Part shown: piece after piece, positions 38,656 through 50,479 of the stretch
Layout: every line of letters begins with the position of its first letter
How positions within the stretch are numbered: position 1 is the stretch's first letter
Assembly (NCBI RefSeq): GCF_001673155.1
Contig: NZ_LZLE01000366.1
Location: 1 to 64,000, forward strand
Direction of reading: 5' to 3'
Source: Mycobacterium sp. 1423905.2
Lineage (GTDB): Bacteria; Actinomycetota; Actinomycetes; Mycobacteriales; Mycobacteriaceae
Length of the DNA stretch: 64,000 nt
Translations under genes and position numbers: made by a program
The notes under the pieces: generated by a model
Told to the model about the DNA's origin: nothing
The model's input: the letters and a program-made list of their open reading frames with translations, nothing else
Databases searched by the model: none

Positions 38656-39402
38656 TTACTTCAACTCCCATACTGCGGTCACGGAGAAGGCGACCGTCTG
38701 CTGACCGGGCTCCAGCGGGACCGCCGCGGCCCGGGGCGCCTGCTCGGGCGGTCCACCGGGCGCCGGTGTGGCGCCGGCCGCCTCGGAAATGCTGAGCACC
38801 TTGCCCAGATTCAGCCCGGATAGTTGGGCGTATTGCTGCGCCCGGTTTTTGGCGTCTTCGAAGGCGCGGGCGCGCGCATCCTTGACCAGCTGGGAGTCGT
38901 CGGCAATGGAGTAGTGCACCGAGGTGATCCGGGTGGCGTCGCCGCCGGTGGTGACGATCAGCCCGAGCAGTCGGGAAGCCGCGTCGGTCGGATGGATCTT
39001 CACCTCGATCGCATTGTTGGCGCGGTAGCCGGTGATGGACGCGCCCCCGACCGGCCCAGGGACGCTGTACTGCGGTTGCAGGGTGACCTGCGTGGTGCGG
39101 GTGTCTTTGCGATCCACGCCGGCGCCCACCAACGCATTGATCACCGCTTGTTGTCGGTCGTTGGTCTGGTTCATCGCGCTGGTGGCATCGCCCGCCGTCG
39201 ACTCGATGCCGACGTCGGCGGTCAAGGTGTCCGGTACGCCTTGGACCTGTCCGGAACCCAACACGGTCACTTGGCGGGGATTCAATCCGGGCGACGCCGC
39301 GGAATGTGAGTCACATGCGGACAGCACCGCAACGGCGACGGCGGCTAGGGCCAGGACGATCGGCTTGCGGACCAAGCCGGATGCGCTGCTTGCAATCGGC
39401 AT
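38656..39402 (-). CDS. lpqG: SIMPL-domain lipoprotein LpqG
   Basis: 248 residues. Lipoprotein signal ends VLSAC with lipidated Cys30; the remainder is a SIMPL (DUF541) domain (about 45-230), typified by GSGQVQGVPDTLTADVGIES and its periodic TxDxxxxI pattern. A surface lipoprotein of unknown function; SIMPL proteins are often linked to stress protection. Convergent with hpt, 3 nt apart. Rv3623 equivalent. Its start could be shifted by a few codons. Confidence 0.88.
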   Translation of the reverse strand: MPIASSASGLVRKPIVLALAAVAVAVLSACDSHSAASPGLNPRQVTVLGSGQVQGVPDTLTADVGIESTAGDATSAMNQTNDRQQAVINALVGAGVDRKDTRTTQVTLQPQYSVPGPVGGASITGYRANNAIEVKIHPTDAASRLLGLIVTTGGDATRITSVHYSIADDSQLVKDARARAFEDAKNRAQQYAQLSGLNLGKVLSISEAAGATPAPGGPPEQAPRAAAVPLEPGQQTVAFSVTAVWELK

Positions 39403-40232
39403 GCTGGCACCCTAGTCCCTCTCGCCGCGCCGCCGCCGCGACGAGCGTTTCAGCGCGCCGCCGCGGTTTGTTCACCTTGTGGTCATGTAGGGAGCGCACT
39501 CGGCGGACAACAACGGGGCGCAATCAGCACCAGCAAATTGTTAGCAATGGCGGCGATACCGGTGTCCTCCAATTTCGCGCAGGTTGAGTTCACCGATTCC
39601 ACGCCAATCCCCGGTCGTTCACTTTGGTGCTTGGCTAGGCGGCCTACAAGGTGCTGGTCTTCGTGGCTTTGACGTGCGCCTATCGATCCTGCCATTGTCA
39701 TTTCGACTGGTAGCAGCGGCATGTCGCGATAAAAATCCCCGCATCAGCATCGCTGCAGCCGAAAACAACTACGCACCAAACATATTCGGAAGCGGATGGC
39801 TGCTCGGATTCGAATTGCGGTCGCGACCGTTGCGCAGTCTGACGTGAAATCGCATGCACTGGAGCGAGTCCGAGAGACGCTACGCCGCCGCGCAAGCGTT
39901 CCTCGGCTGGTCATCACAGGAGAAGACGGCATATATAGCAGGTCGGGTCCGGGAGTCTAGCGCCGCACCCCATCATTTCCTACTTTTTCATATTGAACTC
40001 AAAACATATCTGAAACATATATGTCTCATATAAAAGCACTCGAGATATAGCAAATATCACTCAGCAAATGAATAGTTATTTACCCGCCAGTGAACAGCCG
40101 GTCTGGGCACTGGGTTACCCCCGCATGGCTGGCTTAACGTGTCGATTGATCCGCTTCGGCGACGGGTGACGACGTCGTCAGTTGGCGCCGAATGTCGTTG
40201 AAACAAAACACGCTTTGAGGGAGGAAACAGTC
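39403..40232. other. 830-nt AT-rich non-coding stretch between lpqG and the PE gene
   Basis: No gene is supported here. Most of 39650-40100 is markedly AT-rich compared with the rest of the window. At 39987-40085 it is extreme, with repeated ACATAT/CATATA words and the palindrome ACATATATGT (40016-40025). Such regions are typical Lsr2 binding sites, and Lsr2 silences PE/PPE genes; this link is an inference. The PE Shine-Dalgarno (GGGAGGAAA) is at 40220-40228. Confidence 0.6.
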
Positions 40233-40532
40233 GTGTCTCTTGTTTTCGCAGAACCAGATGCGTTGCTGGGAGCGTCCGCCGAGTTGCAGTCCATCAACGC
40301 GGCCATGCACGGAGGTAACGCGGCTGCGGCCGGTCCGACGACCTCGGTGGTGCCCGCCGCATCTGACTTCGTGTCATTCCTGACCGCGGCGCAGTTCGCT
40401 GCGCACGCGAAGCTTTATCAGGAGGTCAGCACCAAGGCCGCCGCAGCCCGGGAACGAATGGCCACCACGCTGGGTCTCAACGCCAGTTGGTATGCGGCGT
40501 CCGAGGCTACGAATAACAGCGTGCTCGCCTAG
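40233..40532 (+). CDS. PE family protein
   Basis: 99 residues, the size of the PE domain alone. Start GTG 40233 with GGAGG upstream. It begins [18 protein letters not shown]: the Pro-Glu appears as EPD at 7-9, and the usual helical hairpin with AAxxxxx repeats follows. The secretion signal YxxxE is present as YAASE in [13 protein letters not shown]. Closest in layout to PE32 (Rv3622c) and the ESX-linked PE group. Forms a pair with the PPE gene 19 nt downstream; PE/PPE pairs are heterodimers exported by type VII secretion. Confidence 0.93.
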   Translation: MSLVFAEPDALLGASAELQSINAAMHGGNAAAAGPTTSVVPAASDFVSFLTAAQFAAHAKLYQEVSTKAAAARERMATTLGLNASWYAASEATNNSVLA

Positions 40533-40551
40533 CCGAGAAGGGAAGCACGAC

Positions 40552-41796
40552 ATGGATTTTGCAGCCCTGCCGCCAGAGATCAACTCTGCGCTGATGTATG
40601 CGGGACCTGGCTCGGGTCCGATGCTGGCTGCGGCGGCGGCCTGGGAAGCCCTGGCGGCCGAGCTGGCCAGCAACGCCGCTTCGTGGACCACAGTGATCAC
40701 CGGCTTGACCGATGGACCGTGGTTGGGTGCGTCTTCGATGACCATGGCCGCCGCGGTGGCGCCCGAAATCGCTTGGCTCAGCAGCGCAGCCGGGCAGGCC
40801 CAAGAGGCCGCCGCGCAAGCTGCGGCGGCAGCAAGTGCGTATGAGGCGGCGTTTCTGGGTACGGTCCCGCCGGCCGAGGTCGCGGCCAATCGGGCTTTGT
40901 TGATGGCTCTCTTGGCGACGAACTTCCTCGGCCAGAACACCGCGGCGATCGCCGCAACGGAAGCTCAGTATGCCGAGATGTGGGCGCAGGACGCGGCCAC
41001 GATGTACAGCTACTCGGCTGCTTCGGCGGCCGCGGCCGAGTTACCGCCGTTCAGTCCGCAAGGCATCGCCAGTGCCCTCACCGGCCTGGGTAACGCCGTC
41101 AACAGTCAAGTGAACGCACTCAATTCGGCGCTGGCGGCGCAGGGACTGCACGAAATACCCAAGGCGCTGAGTCAGATGGCCGGGTTGACCAACGCGCCGC
41201 CGTGGCTCACGAATCCCCAGGCCGCGCTCGGCACCACCGGGCTCGCCTGGAACTCCAATGGTGACGGCATCGTCCTGAACGGGATATTCGGCGACTTCGT
41301 GGAGGGCCTGACCGGCTCGCAGACGGTGGACGCCAGCTCGGCCATGGACTCGTACATCCGGTTGGTTTCCCCGTTCCGTCTCACCACCACGGCGCTCAAG
41401 GACATCGACGGTCTGGCCCATAGCGCATTTCCCACCCTCGGCAAAGCCGCCGAGGGGGCTGCGAAGGCCGCCGAAGGTGCGGCCGCTGCTGCTGCACCAA
41501 CGTTCGGCAGCGGTTTCGGCAACGCTCTCGGTGGGATCACTGGAGCCATCGGCAACGCGTCGAAGGTTGGGGCAGTGTCGGTTCCGGCCGCCTGGGCGAG
41601 CACTCCGGCGACCAATCCGATCACGTTGGCGGTCAACGGCGCTGCCGGTGCCGCCGCCGCGGAACCCGCCGCGAGCGCCTTTGGTGGTCTGCCGATGATG
41701 CCCGGCGCCGGCACGGGGCGCAGTGTGGCGAACTTCGCCGCTCCGCGCTACGGGTTCAAACCCACCATGGTGGTGCAGCCGCCGTCTGGAGGCTGA
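40552..41796 (+). CDS. PPE family protein, PPE-SVP subgroup (PPE65-like)
   Basis: 414 residues. The N-terminal 180-residue PPE domain starts [20 protein letters not shown]; the WxG-like motif is seen as DGPWLGAS (about 62-69). The C-terminal part contains GAVSVPAAW, the GxxSVPxxW motif of the SVP subgroup, and it ends with [17 protein letters not shown], as recalled for PPE65 (Rv3621c). In M. tuberculosis this PE/PPE pair is followed by esxW and esxV; no Esx gene follows here. Expected at the cell surface or secreted with the PE partner. Confidence 0.93.
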   Translation: MDFAALPPEINSALMYAGPGSGPMLAAAAAWEALAAELASNAASWTTVITGLTDGPWLGASSMTMAAAVAPEIAWLSSAAGQAQEAAAQAAAAASAYEAAFLGTVPPAEVAANRALLMALLATNFLGQNTAAIAATEAQYAEMWAQDAATMYSYSAASAAAAELPPFSPQGIASALTGLGNAVNSQVNALNSALAAQGLHEIPKALSQMAGLTNAPPWLTNPQAALGTTGLAWNSNGDGIVLNGIFGDFVEGLTGSQTVDASSAMDSYIRLVSPFRLTTTALKDIDGLAHSAFPTLGKAAEGAAKAAEGAAAAAAPTFGSGFGNALGGITGAIGNASKVGAVSVPAAWASTPATNPITLAVNGAAGAAAAEPAASAFGGLPMMPGAGTGRSVANFAAPRYGFKPTMVVQPPSGG

Positions 41797-41819
41797 CGGG
41801 GATCAGGCCAACGTGATGG

Positions 41820-42830
41820 CTACGGCGTGACGAGAATCTTGCAGTGCCGCTCGGGGTCGGCGAGGTCATCGAAGGCTTCGCCGACCTCGTTTAGGCCCAC
41901 TTCGCCGGTGATCAACGGCGCCACATCGATTTCCCCGTCGGCGAGCAGGCGCAGCGATTCGGTGAATTCGTCGGGCTCGTAAGCGTTGACGAACTGCACG
42001 TTGATCTCTTTGGCAATCGCGAAGAACGGATACACCGTGTCGGCCTGCATGCATACGCCGGCCACAACCAGCCGAGTCCCCCGCCGGGATCGTCGGATGA
42101 CGTCATCGATGATGCCGGGCACCCCGATCGCTTCGAAGACCACCGATGCCTTCACCGAATCGAACGGTGACCCTTGGGCGGCATCAATCGTCTGGTGGGC
42201 GCCCATGGCGACGGCCAGCTCACGGCGCTTAGTCGAAAAGTCCGCGGCCACAATCCTTTCGACACCGCGAACTTTGAGCGCTGCGACGATGGCGATGCCG
42301 ATTGGACCACAACCCAGCACCAGCGCCGTTTCCCCGGCGGCGATGCCGGACTTGTTGACGGCGTGCAAGCCCACCGCCATCGGCTCGGTGAGAGCGGCGT
42401 GCTTGAAGTCCAAGCCGTTGGGAATCGGCAGCAGTAGAGGAGCGGATAACAGCATCCGTTCGGCGTACCCGCCCAGCGTGCTGTTGCTGAATACGATTGG
42501 CTCGACCCCTCTTTCAGTGAGCAGAACCGGCAGCGACGTGACCAGAGTGCCCGGGGGGTGCGTATCGGTGTCTGGTCCGGCCTCGAGCACCTCCGCGCTG
42601 AACTCGTGACCCATGAACACGTCCCGGTCCAAATCCAGGTCCATGCCCCGACCACGCGCCAGTTCGTTGCTCAATCCCACGACCTCGGCGCCATGGGCGG
42701 CGAAATGCAGGTCGGAGCCGCAGATACCGCAGGCCCGCACTCCGACCAGTACCTGACCCGGGCCCGGCACCGGGTCCGGCACATCGTCTCGATACACCAT
42801 GCGCCCGTCGCGCAGCACCGACGCGCGCAT
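41820..42830 (-). CDS. Zinc-binding medium-chain alcohol/sorbitol dehydrogenase-like protein
   Basis: 336 residues. Catalytic-zinc motif RACGICGSDLHF (Cys, His) and the GHE motif MGHEFSAEV are present. The Rossmann fold has GCGPIGIAIVAALK, then AADFSTKRRE as the cofactor-binding segment. The four-Cys structural-zinc loop of yeast-type alcohol dehydrogenases is not visible in the expected place. Last gene of a three-gene operon: its ATG overlaps the monooxygenase stop as TGATG. It may oxidise the diol or alcohol produced upstream in the pathway. An upstream open extension was rejected because it runs into the monooxygenase gene. Confidence 0.82.
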   Translation of the reverse strand: MRASVLRDGRMVYRDDVPDPVPGPGQVLVGVRACGICGSDLHFAAHGAEVVGLSNELARGRGMDLDLDRDVFMGHEFSAEVLEAGPDTDTHPPGTLVTSLPVLLTERGVEPIVFSNSTLGGYAERMLLSAPLLLPIPNGLDFKHAALTEPMAVGLHAVNKSGIAAGETALVLGCGPIGIAIVAALKVRGVERIVAADFSTKRRELAVAMGAHQTIDAAQGSPFDSVKASVVFEAIGVPGIIDDVIRRSRRGTRLVVAGVCMQADTVYPFFAIAKEINVQFVNAYEPDEFTESLRLLADGEIDVAPLITGEVGLNEVGEAFDDLADPERHCKILVTP

Positions 42831-44023
42831 CAGCTGCTCTCCCGGTCTTGTTCGGAGACATGTTCGGTGATGGCTTTGACGACAGCCTGACCGGCGCGGC
42901 CGATGAGTTCTTCGCGCTTGTCCTTGGCCCACTCGTGCGATGCGCGGGCCGCCTCGAGCTGACCCTTGAAATGCGGAATGACTTTGCGGGCGAACAAGTC
43001 GTAGGAGTGGAAGGTAGCTTGCGGGGAGGCCCAGTCATGGCCGAGCAGAAGTAGCGTCCCGAATCCACCCGACCGATTCAGCAAGTCCTCGATGTGCGCG
43101 ATCGCGTCGTCGGGTGTGCCAATGCAGCAGTTGCCTTTGGCTGCATAGTCTTCCACGAAATCCCGGGGAGATTGCACCCCTTCGACGGTGTTGACCAGCG
43201 GAACGAATCCGGCTGCCCCGAAGTACTTGGCGAAGTCGAGCAGGCCGTAGGTGCAGTCCTCGAGGGCTTGGTCGCGGGTGTCCGCCAGATGCATGATGCT
43301 CAGAACGCGCCAGTCGCTGCGGTGCGGTTGGTCCCGGCCGGCTTTCTCGGCCTGCTCACACACCACATCCCAGGTGTTCTCCAGCGCGGCATAGCCGCCC
43401 GGCACTGACATCGACAGCGACAGCAGCGACGTGCCCAGCGCCCCCGCCAGTCGGGGACCGGACGGTGAAATCATTGCCGCCGTTGAGATCTCGGGATACG
43501 GCCAGGTGTACGGGCGGATGTGCAGCTGCGCGTCGCGCAGGGTGAACCAATCCGAGTCACGGTTGATGCGTTCATCCGGTGCGGCCCGAAACAGCGCGAG
43601 AATCGCTTCGAGCGATTCCTGCATCATCCGGCGTTGCTCCATCGGGTCGATACCCATCATGTAGGCGTCGGACGGCAGCGCCCCCGGTCCGGTGCCGAAC
43701 ATCACCCGCCCGCGGGTCAGGTGGTCCAGGAGCACCCAGCGGTCGGCCACCATCAAGGGGTGGTGGTAGGGCAGCGACACGACGCCGGTGCCCAATCGGA
43801 TGTGCTTGGTTCGCTCCGCGGCGGCGGCGATGAACACTTCCGGGCAGGCGATCAGCTCATACCCCCCGGAGTGGTGCTCACCGAACCACGCTTCGTCGAA
43901 GCCGAGGCGGTCCAGCGCAACCACCCGATCCATGTCGTATTCCAATGCGACCGTGGGCGATTGGCCGGTGGGGTGAAACGGCGTGATGAAAACACCGAAC
44001 CGCATCGGGGCGGCGCTCGTCAC
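42830..44023 (-). CDS. Luciferase-like (LLM-class) flavin-dependent monooxygenase, Rv3618 homologue
   Basis: 397 residues from GTG 44023, with AAAGGAG 7 nt away and a GTGA overlap with ephA. (beta/alpha)8 bacterial-luciferase fold: MRFGVFITPF start, RLGTGVVSLPYHHP mid-barrel, and GPGALPSDAYMMGID. Such enzymes use FMNH2 and O2 on a hydrophobic substrate. The order ephA, monooxygenase, dehydrogenase suggests oxidation, epoxide opening and alcohol oxidation of one substrate. Confidence 0.87.
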   Translation of the reverse strand: MTSAAPMRFGVFITPFHPTGQSPTVALEYDMDRVVALDRLGFDEAWFGEHHSGGYELIACPEVFIAAAAERTKHIRLGTGVVSLPYHHPLMVADRWVLLDHLTRGRVMFGTGPGALPSDAYMMGIDPMEQRRMMQESLEAILALFRAAPDERINRDSDWFTLRDAQLHIRPYTWPYPEISTAAMISPSGPRLAGALGTSLLSLSMSVPGGYAALENTWDVVCEQAEKAGRDQPHRSDWRVLSIMHLADTRDQALEDCTYGLLDFAKYFGAAGFVPLVNTVEGVQSPRDFVEDYAAKGNCCIGTPDDAIAHIEDLLNRSGGFGTLLLLGHDWASPQATFHSYDLFARKVIPHFKGQLEAARASHEWAKDKREELIGRAGQAVVKAITEHVSEQDRESS

Positions 44024-44985
44024 CACTCGACTCCTTTGAGGAACTCCAACAAAGTGCTGTTCACCTCGTCCGGGCGTTCCTGTTGCAGCCAGTGCCCGGC
44101 TTCGTCGACCATGACCTCGCGATACGGGCCGGTGACCACTTCCGCGGCGCGGTCGCTGCGGGTGAAAGTCAGCACCGGATCGGCCGTTCCCGCCATGAAC
44201 AGCGACGGCACCGAGATGGTGGCTCCGTCGAGGTGTGCCGTGGTCTCCCAGTTGCGGTCGAAGTTGCGATACCAATTGAGCGCGCCGTTGAAACCGGTGC
44301 GGGCGAATTCGTCGATGTAGTGGTCGAGTTCGGCCTGGCTGATCCAGTCCGGCAACTGCTGCGGTTCGGGTAACCGGTCGATGAAGCCCTCGGGTCCCGG
44401 CGCCACCATTCGCAAGGCCGCCTCGTGGTCATCGGGTGACCGCAAGCTCCCGATCATCCGGCGCAGCACGCGGGCCGGGTCCGCGTTAAGTTCGGCGTCG
44501 GCGACACCGGGCTCCTGGAAGTACAGAATGTAGAAGAAATTGTCCCCGAACACTTTTCGAAAGGATTTCGTCGGCGCCACTTTGGCCCGCGGCACCACCG
44601 GCACGCTCAACGCGGCGACGCCCGCAACACGGTCGGGTTGCAGCAGCGGCGCGTTCCACACAACGACGGCGCCCCAGTCGTGTCCCACCCACACGGCGCG
44701 CTCTGCGCCCACGTCGTCGAGCAGACCGACCAAGTCACCAGTCAACTGGTGAATGTCGTAGGCCTCGATCGCCTCGGGCCGCGACGAGCCGCCGTAGCCG
44801 CGTTGATCGGGGGCCAGCACGTGGTAGCCGGCTTCGGCCAAGACCGGAATCTGGTGACGCCAGGAATAGGCGAGTTCGGGGAAGCCGTGAGCCAGAATCA
44901 CCACCGGTGCACCGCGGTCGCCGGCCTCGACCACTCGTAGTTGAACGCCGTTGGTCTCGACTAACCGTTCGGTTGAGGTAGGCAC
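44020..44985 (-). CDS. ephA: Epoxide hydrolase EphA
   Basis: 321 residues from GTG 44985 (Rv3617 equivalent). Alpha/beta hydrolase: oxyanion motif HGFPELAYSW, nucleophile Asp in GHDWGAVV, acid Asp in GTADPVL and catalytic His in DEAGHWLQQE. The cap has the two Tyr regions (FYILYFQEP and the WYRNFDRNW segment) that polarise the epoxide ring. It adds water to epoxides to give diols. First of a three-gene operon. Confidence 0.92.
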   Translation of the reverse strand: MPTSTERLVETNGVQLRVVEAGDRGAPVVILAHGFPELAYSWRHQIPVLAEAGYHVLAPDQRGYGGSSRPEAIEAYDIHQLTGDLVGLLDDVGAERAVWVGHDWGAVVVWNAPLLQPDRVAGVAALSVPVVPRAKVAPTKSFRKVFGDNFFYILYFQEPGVADAELNADPARVLRRMIGSLRSPDDHEAALRMVAPGPEGFIDRLPEPQQLPDWISQAELDHYIDEFARTGFNGALNWYRNFDRNWETTAHLDGATISVPSLFMAGTADPVLTFTRSDRAAEVVTGPYREVMVDEAGHWLQQERPDEVNSTLLEFLKGVEW

Positions 44986-45222
44986 CGTCTCACCAAAGCA
45001 CAACCCCTGCGGACCGGGAAGGGCCCAAGGATTCCTCATCGGGGCGCACGCAAAGGTTCGGGCCGGTGTGTTCGAGGGCCGCGAGGGCGCGCGGGTGTCC
45101 GCGCCCAAGAGCCGCGGGTGGTGCCGGTGACTTGACGGGCGCGGCCGTAGAGTTTTCGTTGCGGGTTGCGCAGGAAGATCGACCGACGCACGGGTTGGCA
45201 AGAAAAGGCAGGTGCGCTGGAC

Positions 45223-45639
45223 ATGAGGCGTCTTGATCACGTCGTGCTGTGGACGAAGAACCCGCAGGCATCGATGGACTTCTACACCCGGGTAGTCGGC
45301 CTTGCTCCGGTGCGGTTCGACGAATATCGGGCCGGCGAGGCGCCGTTCCCCAGCGTGCGGGTGAGCGAAGACTCCATCATCGACTTGATGGCAGCCGAAG
45401 GCGCCGGGGCCACCGAAGCCATGACAAAAGTCGACAACAGTGCCGGCCACCCGGTCAATCACGTGTGCCTGGCCATGTCCAAAGAGGAATACGACGCACT
45501 CGACCAGCGGCTACGCGACGAGGGAGTGGACACCAGCGCCCGGCTGAACAACTCCTTCGGCGCGCGCGGCTGGGCTCCGCAGGGCTACTACTTCCCTGAT
45601 CCCGACGGCAACGTGGTCGAGGCTCGCTATTACGAATAG
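45223..45639 (+). CDS. VOC-family (glyoxalase/bleomycin resistance fold) protein
   Basis: 138 residues from ATG 45223. Two betaalphabetabetabeta modules: MRRLDHVVLWTKNPQASMDFY then VNHVCLAMSKEEYDALDQRL. Putative metal ligands are His6, Glu/Asp in DSIIDLM, His in VNHVCL and Glu in GNVVEARYYE. The substrate cannot be told. It replaces the espACD locus found between ephA and ftsH in M. tuberculosis. AAGGCAGG lies upstream of the ATG. Confidence 0.82.
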   Translation: MRRLDHVVLWTKNPQASMDFYTRVVGLAPVRFDEYRAGEAPFPSVRVSEDSIIDLMAAEGAGATEAMTKVDNSAGHPVNHVCLAMSKEEYDALDQRLRDEGVDTSARLNNSFGARGWAPQGYYFPDPDGNVVEARYYE

Positions 45640-45695
45640 CCAGCCAGTTGACCGATCCGGTGACACGTTGGGAACTTCCGCTCGTTGCTCAGGTT

Positions 45696-45797
45696 GGATG
45701 CTGGCGACCCGCTGCGCTCCGAATACCGGAGCTTGCGGTCGCCTTGGTGGGATGCTGGCGACCCGCTGCGCTCCGAATACCGGAGCTTGCGGTCGCC
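45696..45797. repeat. 48-bp direct repeat, two copies, each a strong hairpin
   Basis: Copies at 45696-45743 and 45750-45797 are identical and 6 nt apart. Each contains the inverted repeat GGCGACC...GGTCGCC and inner GCTCCG/CGGAGC around AATAC, so each can fold to a long stem. They lie between the VOC gene and ftsH, 72 nt before the ftsH ATG. They may act as bidirectional terminator or as ftsH leader; the tandem identical copies suggest recent duplication. Confidence 0.85.
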
Positions 45798-45868
45798 AGA
45801 GAGCGGTAGCCTGGACTTTTGCAGCTGCGTGTATCGGGAAGGACATGGCCGGTACGGCCGAATGATTG

Positions 45869-48100
<2,232 letters not shown>

Positions 48101-48114
48101 CGAACGGAGACTTG

Positions 48115-48723
48115 ATGACGCAGGTGGAGTCCCGCGACGCAAAAACGCGGGCGCGGGTATTCGACCAGCCACGAGCCGAGGCCGCCGTCCGTGAACTGCT
48201 CTATGCGATCGGCGAGGACCCTGATCGCAACGGTCTGCGCGAAACCCCGGCTCGGGTGGCCCGGGCCTACCGCGAAATCTTCGCCGGTCTCTACACCGAC
48301 CCCGACTCGGTGCTCAACGCGATGTTCGACGAAGACCACAACGAGATGGTGATCGTCAAAGACATCCCGATGTTCTCCACCTGCGAACACCACTTGGTGT
48401 CCTTCCACGGGGTCGCCCACGTCGGCTATATCCCCAATGCCGACGGCAGGGTGACCGGTCTGTCGAAAATCGCTCGGCTGGTGGACCTTTACGCCAAACG
48501 GCCGCAGGTTCAAGAACGGCTCACCAGCCAGATCGCCGATGCGTTGATGAAGAAGCTGGAGCCGCGCGGCGTGATCGTCATCATCGAAGCCGAACACCTG
48601 TGCATGGCCATGCGCGGTGTCCGCAAGCCCGGCGCGCTGACCACCACTTCCGCGGTTCGCGGTCAGCTGCAACGGGATTCGGCGTCTCGAGCCGAAGCGC
48701 TCGACCTCATTCTGCGTAAGTGA
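48115..48723 (+). CDS. folE: GTP cyclohydrolase I
   Basis: 202 residues (Rv3609c equivalent). Zinc and catalytic residues: [19 protein letters not shown] and [12 protein letters not shown], with both Cys and the active His. It turns GTP into 7,8-dihydroneopterin triphosphate, the first step of folate synthesis. ATG 48115 follows ftsH by 14 nt and GGAG is upstream. First gene of folEPBK. Confidence 0.97.
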   Translation: MTQVESRDAKTRARVFDQPRAEAAVRELLYAIGEDPDRNGLRETPARVARAYREIFAGLYTDPDSVLNAMFDEDHNEMVIVKDIPMFSTCEHHLVSFHGVAHVGYIPNADGRVTGLSKIARLVDLYAKRPQVQERLTSQIADALMKKLEPRGVIVIIEAEHLCMAMRGVRKPGALTTTSAVRGQLQRDSASRAEALDLILRK

Positions 48724-48733
48724 GCCGGCGCCC

Positions 48734-49561
48734 GTGCAGGTTATGGGGGTTTTGAACGTCACCGACGACTCGTTCTCGGACGGCGGTCGGTATCTCGATG
48801 CGGACGGCGCGGTGGCCCACGGCCTGGCTTTGGTCGCTGATGGTGCACACATCGTGGACGTCGGGGGCGAGTCGACGCGCCCCGGTGCCACTCGGGTGGA
48901 TCCCGAGTTGGAGGCATCGCGCGTCGTTCCAGTCGTCAAACAGCTTGCCGCGCAAGGAATTACTGTCAGCATCGACACCATGCATGCCGACGTCGCGCGG
49001 GCGGCGCTGGAAAGCGGCGCGCAACTGGTCAACGACGTGTCCGGGGGGCGGGCCGACCCCGCGATGGCGCCGCTGGTGGCCGACGCCGGTGTGCCATGGG
49101 TGCTGATGCACTGGCGGCCGGTGTCGGCGCAGCGTCCACACCACGTCCCGGATTACCGCGACGTGGTGGCCGACGTGCGCGCCGACCTGCTCGACAGCGT
49201 CGATGACGCGGTGGCCGCCGGTGTCGACCCGGCCAAGCTGGTCATCGATCCCGGCCTGGGCTTCGCCAAAACGGGCCAACACAATTGGGCCCTGCTGCAC
49301 GCGCTGCCCGAACTGGTCGGCACCGGCGTTCCGGTGCTGCTGGGCGCTTCCCGCAAGCGGTTCCTGGGCACCTTGTTGGCCGCGCCCGACGGCACGCCGC
49401 GACCGCCGGACGGACGGGAAACCGCGACGGCGGTGATCTCCGCACTGGCCGCCATGCAGGGGGCATGGGGAGTGCGGGTCCATGACGTGCGGGCCTCGGT
49501 CGACGCCCTCAAAGTGGTCGCGGCCTGGACCCAACCGGAGGCGACTCAACAGAATGGCTGA
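48734..49561 (+). CDS. folP1: Dihydropteroate synthase
   Basis: 275 residues from GTG 48734 ([18 protein letters not shown]). Signature motifs: the pterin-binding [25 protein letters not shown], and DPGLGFAKT and GASRKRFLG near the active site. It joins dihydropterin pyrophosphate with p-aminobenzoate and is the sulfonamide target. M. tuberculosis FolP1 is recalled with five extra N-terminal residues (MSPAP); here the codons SEPAP precede the GTG in frame but without a start codon, so the GTG is the best start. folB overlaps the 3' end by 8 nt. Confidence 0.95.
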   Translation: MQVMGVLNVTDDSFSDGGRYLDADGAVAHGLALVADGAHIVDVGGESTRPGATRVDPELEASRVVPVVKQLAAQGITVSIDTMHADVARAALESGAQLVNDVSGGRADPAMAPLVADAGVPWVLMHWRPVSAQRPHHVPDYRDVVADVRADLLDSVDDAVAAGVDPAKLVIDPGLGFAKTGQHNWALLHALPELVGTGVPVLLGASRKRFLGTLLAAPDGTPRPPDGRETATAVISALAAMQGAWGVRVHDVRASVDALKVVAAWTQPEATQQNG

Positions 49562-49955
49562 CCGAATCGAATTGCGCGGGTTGACCGTTCATGGCCGCCA
49601 CGGAGTTTTCGACCACGAACGAGTCAACGGTCAGGAATTCGTCATCGACATCACTGTGTGGATCGATCTGGCCCGGGCCGCCGCCAGCGACGAACTGGCC
49701 GACACCTACGACTACGGAGCCCTGGCCCAACTGGCTACCGACATCGTCAGCGGGCCGCCGCGAAAATTGATCGAGGCCGTCGGGGGTGCGATCGCCGATC
49801 AGGTCATGGACGACCAGCGTGTGCATGCCGTGGAAGTGGTGGTGCACAAGCCCCAAGCGCCGATTCCGCAACAGTTCGCCGACGTGGCGGTTGTGGTGCG
49901 ACGGTCGCGGCGCGGCGGTCGCGGTTCGGTGGTGCCGGCAGGCGGGACGGTATGA
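49554..49955 (+). CDS. folB: Dihydroneopterin aldolase
   Basis: 133 residues, same length as recalled for Rv3607c. Family motif [19 protein letters not shown] with the pterin-binding Tyr/Glu in [10 protein letters not shown] and the Lys in [10 protein letters not shown]. It makes 6-hydroxymethyl-7,8-dihydropterin. Between folP1 and folK with 8-nt and 4-nt overlaps. Confidence 0.95.
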   Translation: MADRIELRGLTVHGRHGVFDHERVNGQEFVIDITVWIDLARAAASDELADTYDYGALAQLATDIVSGPPRKLIEAVGGAIADQVMDDQRVHAVEVVVHKPQAPIPQQFADVAVVVRRSRRGGRGSVVPAGGTV

Positions 49956-50479
49956 CCCGAATGGTGTTGTCTCTCGGCTCCAACCTCGGTGACCGCATCG
50001 CCCACCTGCAATCGGTGGTCGACGGACTCGGCCAGGCAGTGCAAGCCGTCTCACCGGTGTACGAGACGGATCCCTGGGGCGGCGTGGTTCAGGAACCCTT
50101 CCTCAACGTCGTGCTGGTCGCCGACGACCCTGACTATGACGTGCAGGCCTGGCTGCGCCGAGCGCAGGAATTCGAGCGCGCCGCCGAACGGGTGCGCGCA
50201 CAGCGGTGGGGTCCGCGCACTCTCGACGTCGACCTGATCGCCGGCTTCGATGAAGCCGGCGCGGTGCTCGTCGCCGACGACGACCTGACCCTGCCGCACC
50301 CGCGGGCTCATCAACGCGCGTTCGTGCTGGTTCCCTGGCTGGATGTCGACCCGCACGCCGAGCTGACCGTCGACGGTCGATCCCGTTCGGTTCCCGACCT
50401 GTTGGCCGAACTCGATCCCGCCGAGCGGACCGGTGTGCGGCGGTTTTCCCGCGGCCTGACGACCAGAACGCGGCGCTGA
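49952..50479 (+). CDS. folK: HPPK (6-hydroxymethyl-7,8-dihydropterin pyrophosphokinase)
   Basis: 175 residues, ATGA overlap with folB. Hallmarks are [10 protein letters not shown] at the N-terminus, VYETDPWGG and the metal-binding [10 protein letters not shown]. The product of FolB is pyrophosphorylated here and used by FolP1. The gene order E, P, B, K matches M. tuberculosis (Rv3609c-Rv3606c). Confidence 0.96.
   Translation: MTRMVLSLGSNLGDRIAHLQSVVDGLGQAVQAVSPVYETDPWGGVVQEPFLNVVLVADDPDYDVQAWLRRAQEFERAAERVRAQRWGPRTLDVDLIAGFDEAGAVLVADDDLTLPHPRAHQRAFVLVPWLDVDPHAELTVDGRSRSVPDLLAELDPAERTGVRRFSRGLTTRTRR

Noticed and set aside
39584-39847. Short frame (MSSPIPRQS...) in the AT-rich gap before PE
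   Set aside because: No Shine-Dalgarno, no recognisable domain and it lies in AT-rich non-coding DNA.
45696-45797. Direct repeats as a CRISPR array
   Set aside because: Only two copies, a 6-nt spacer and no cas genes; hairpin repeat instead.
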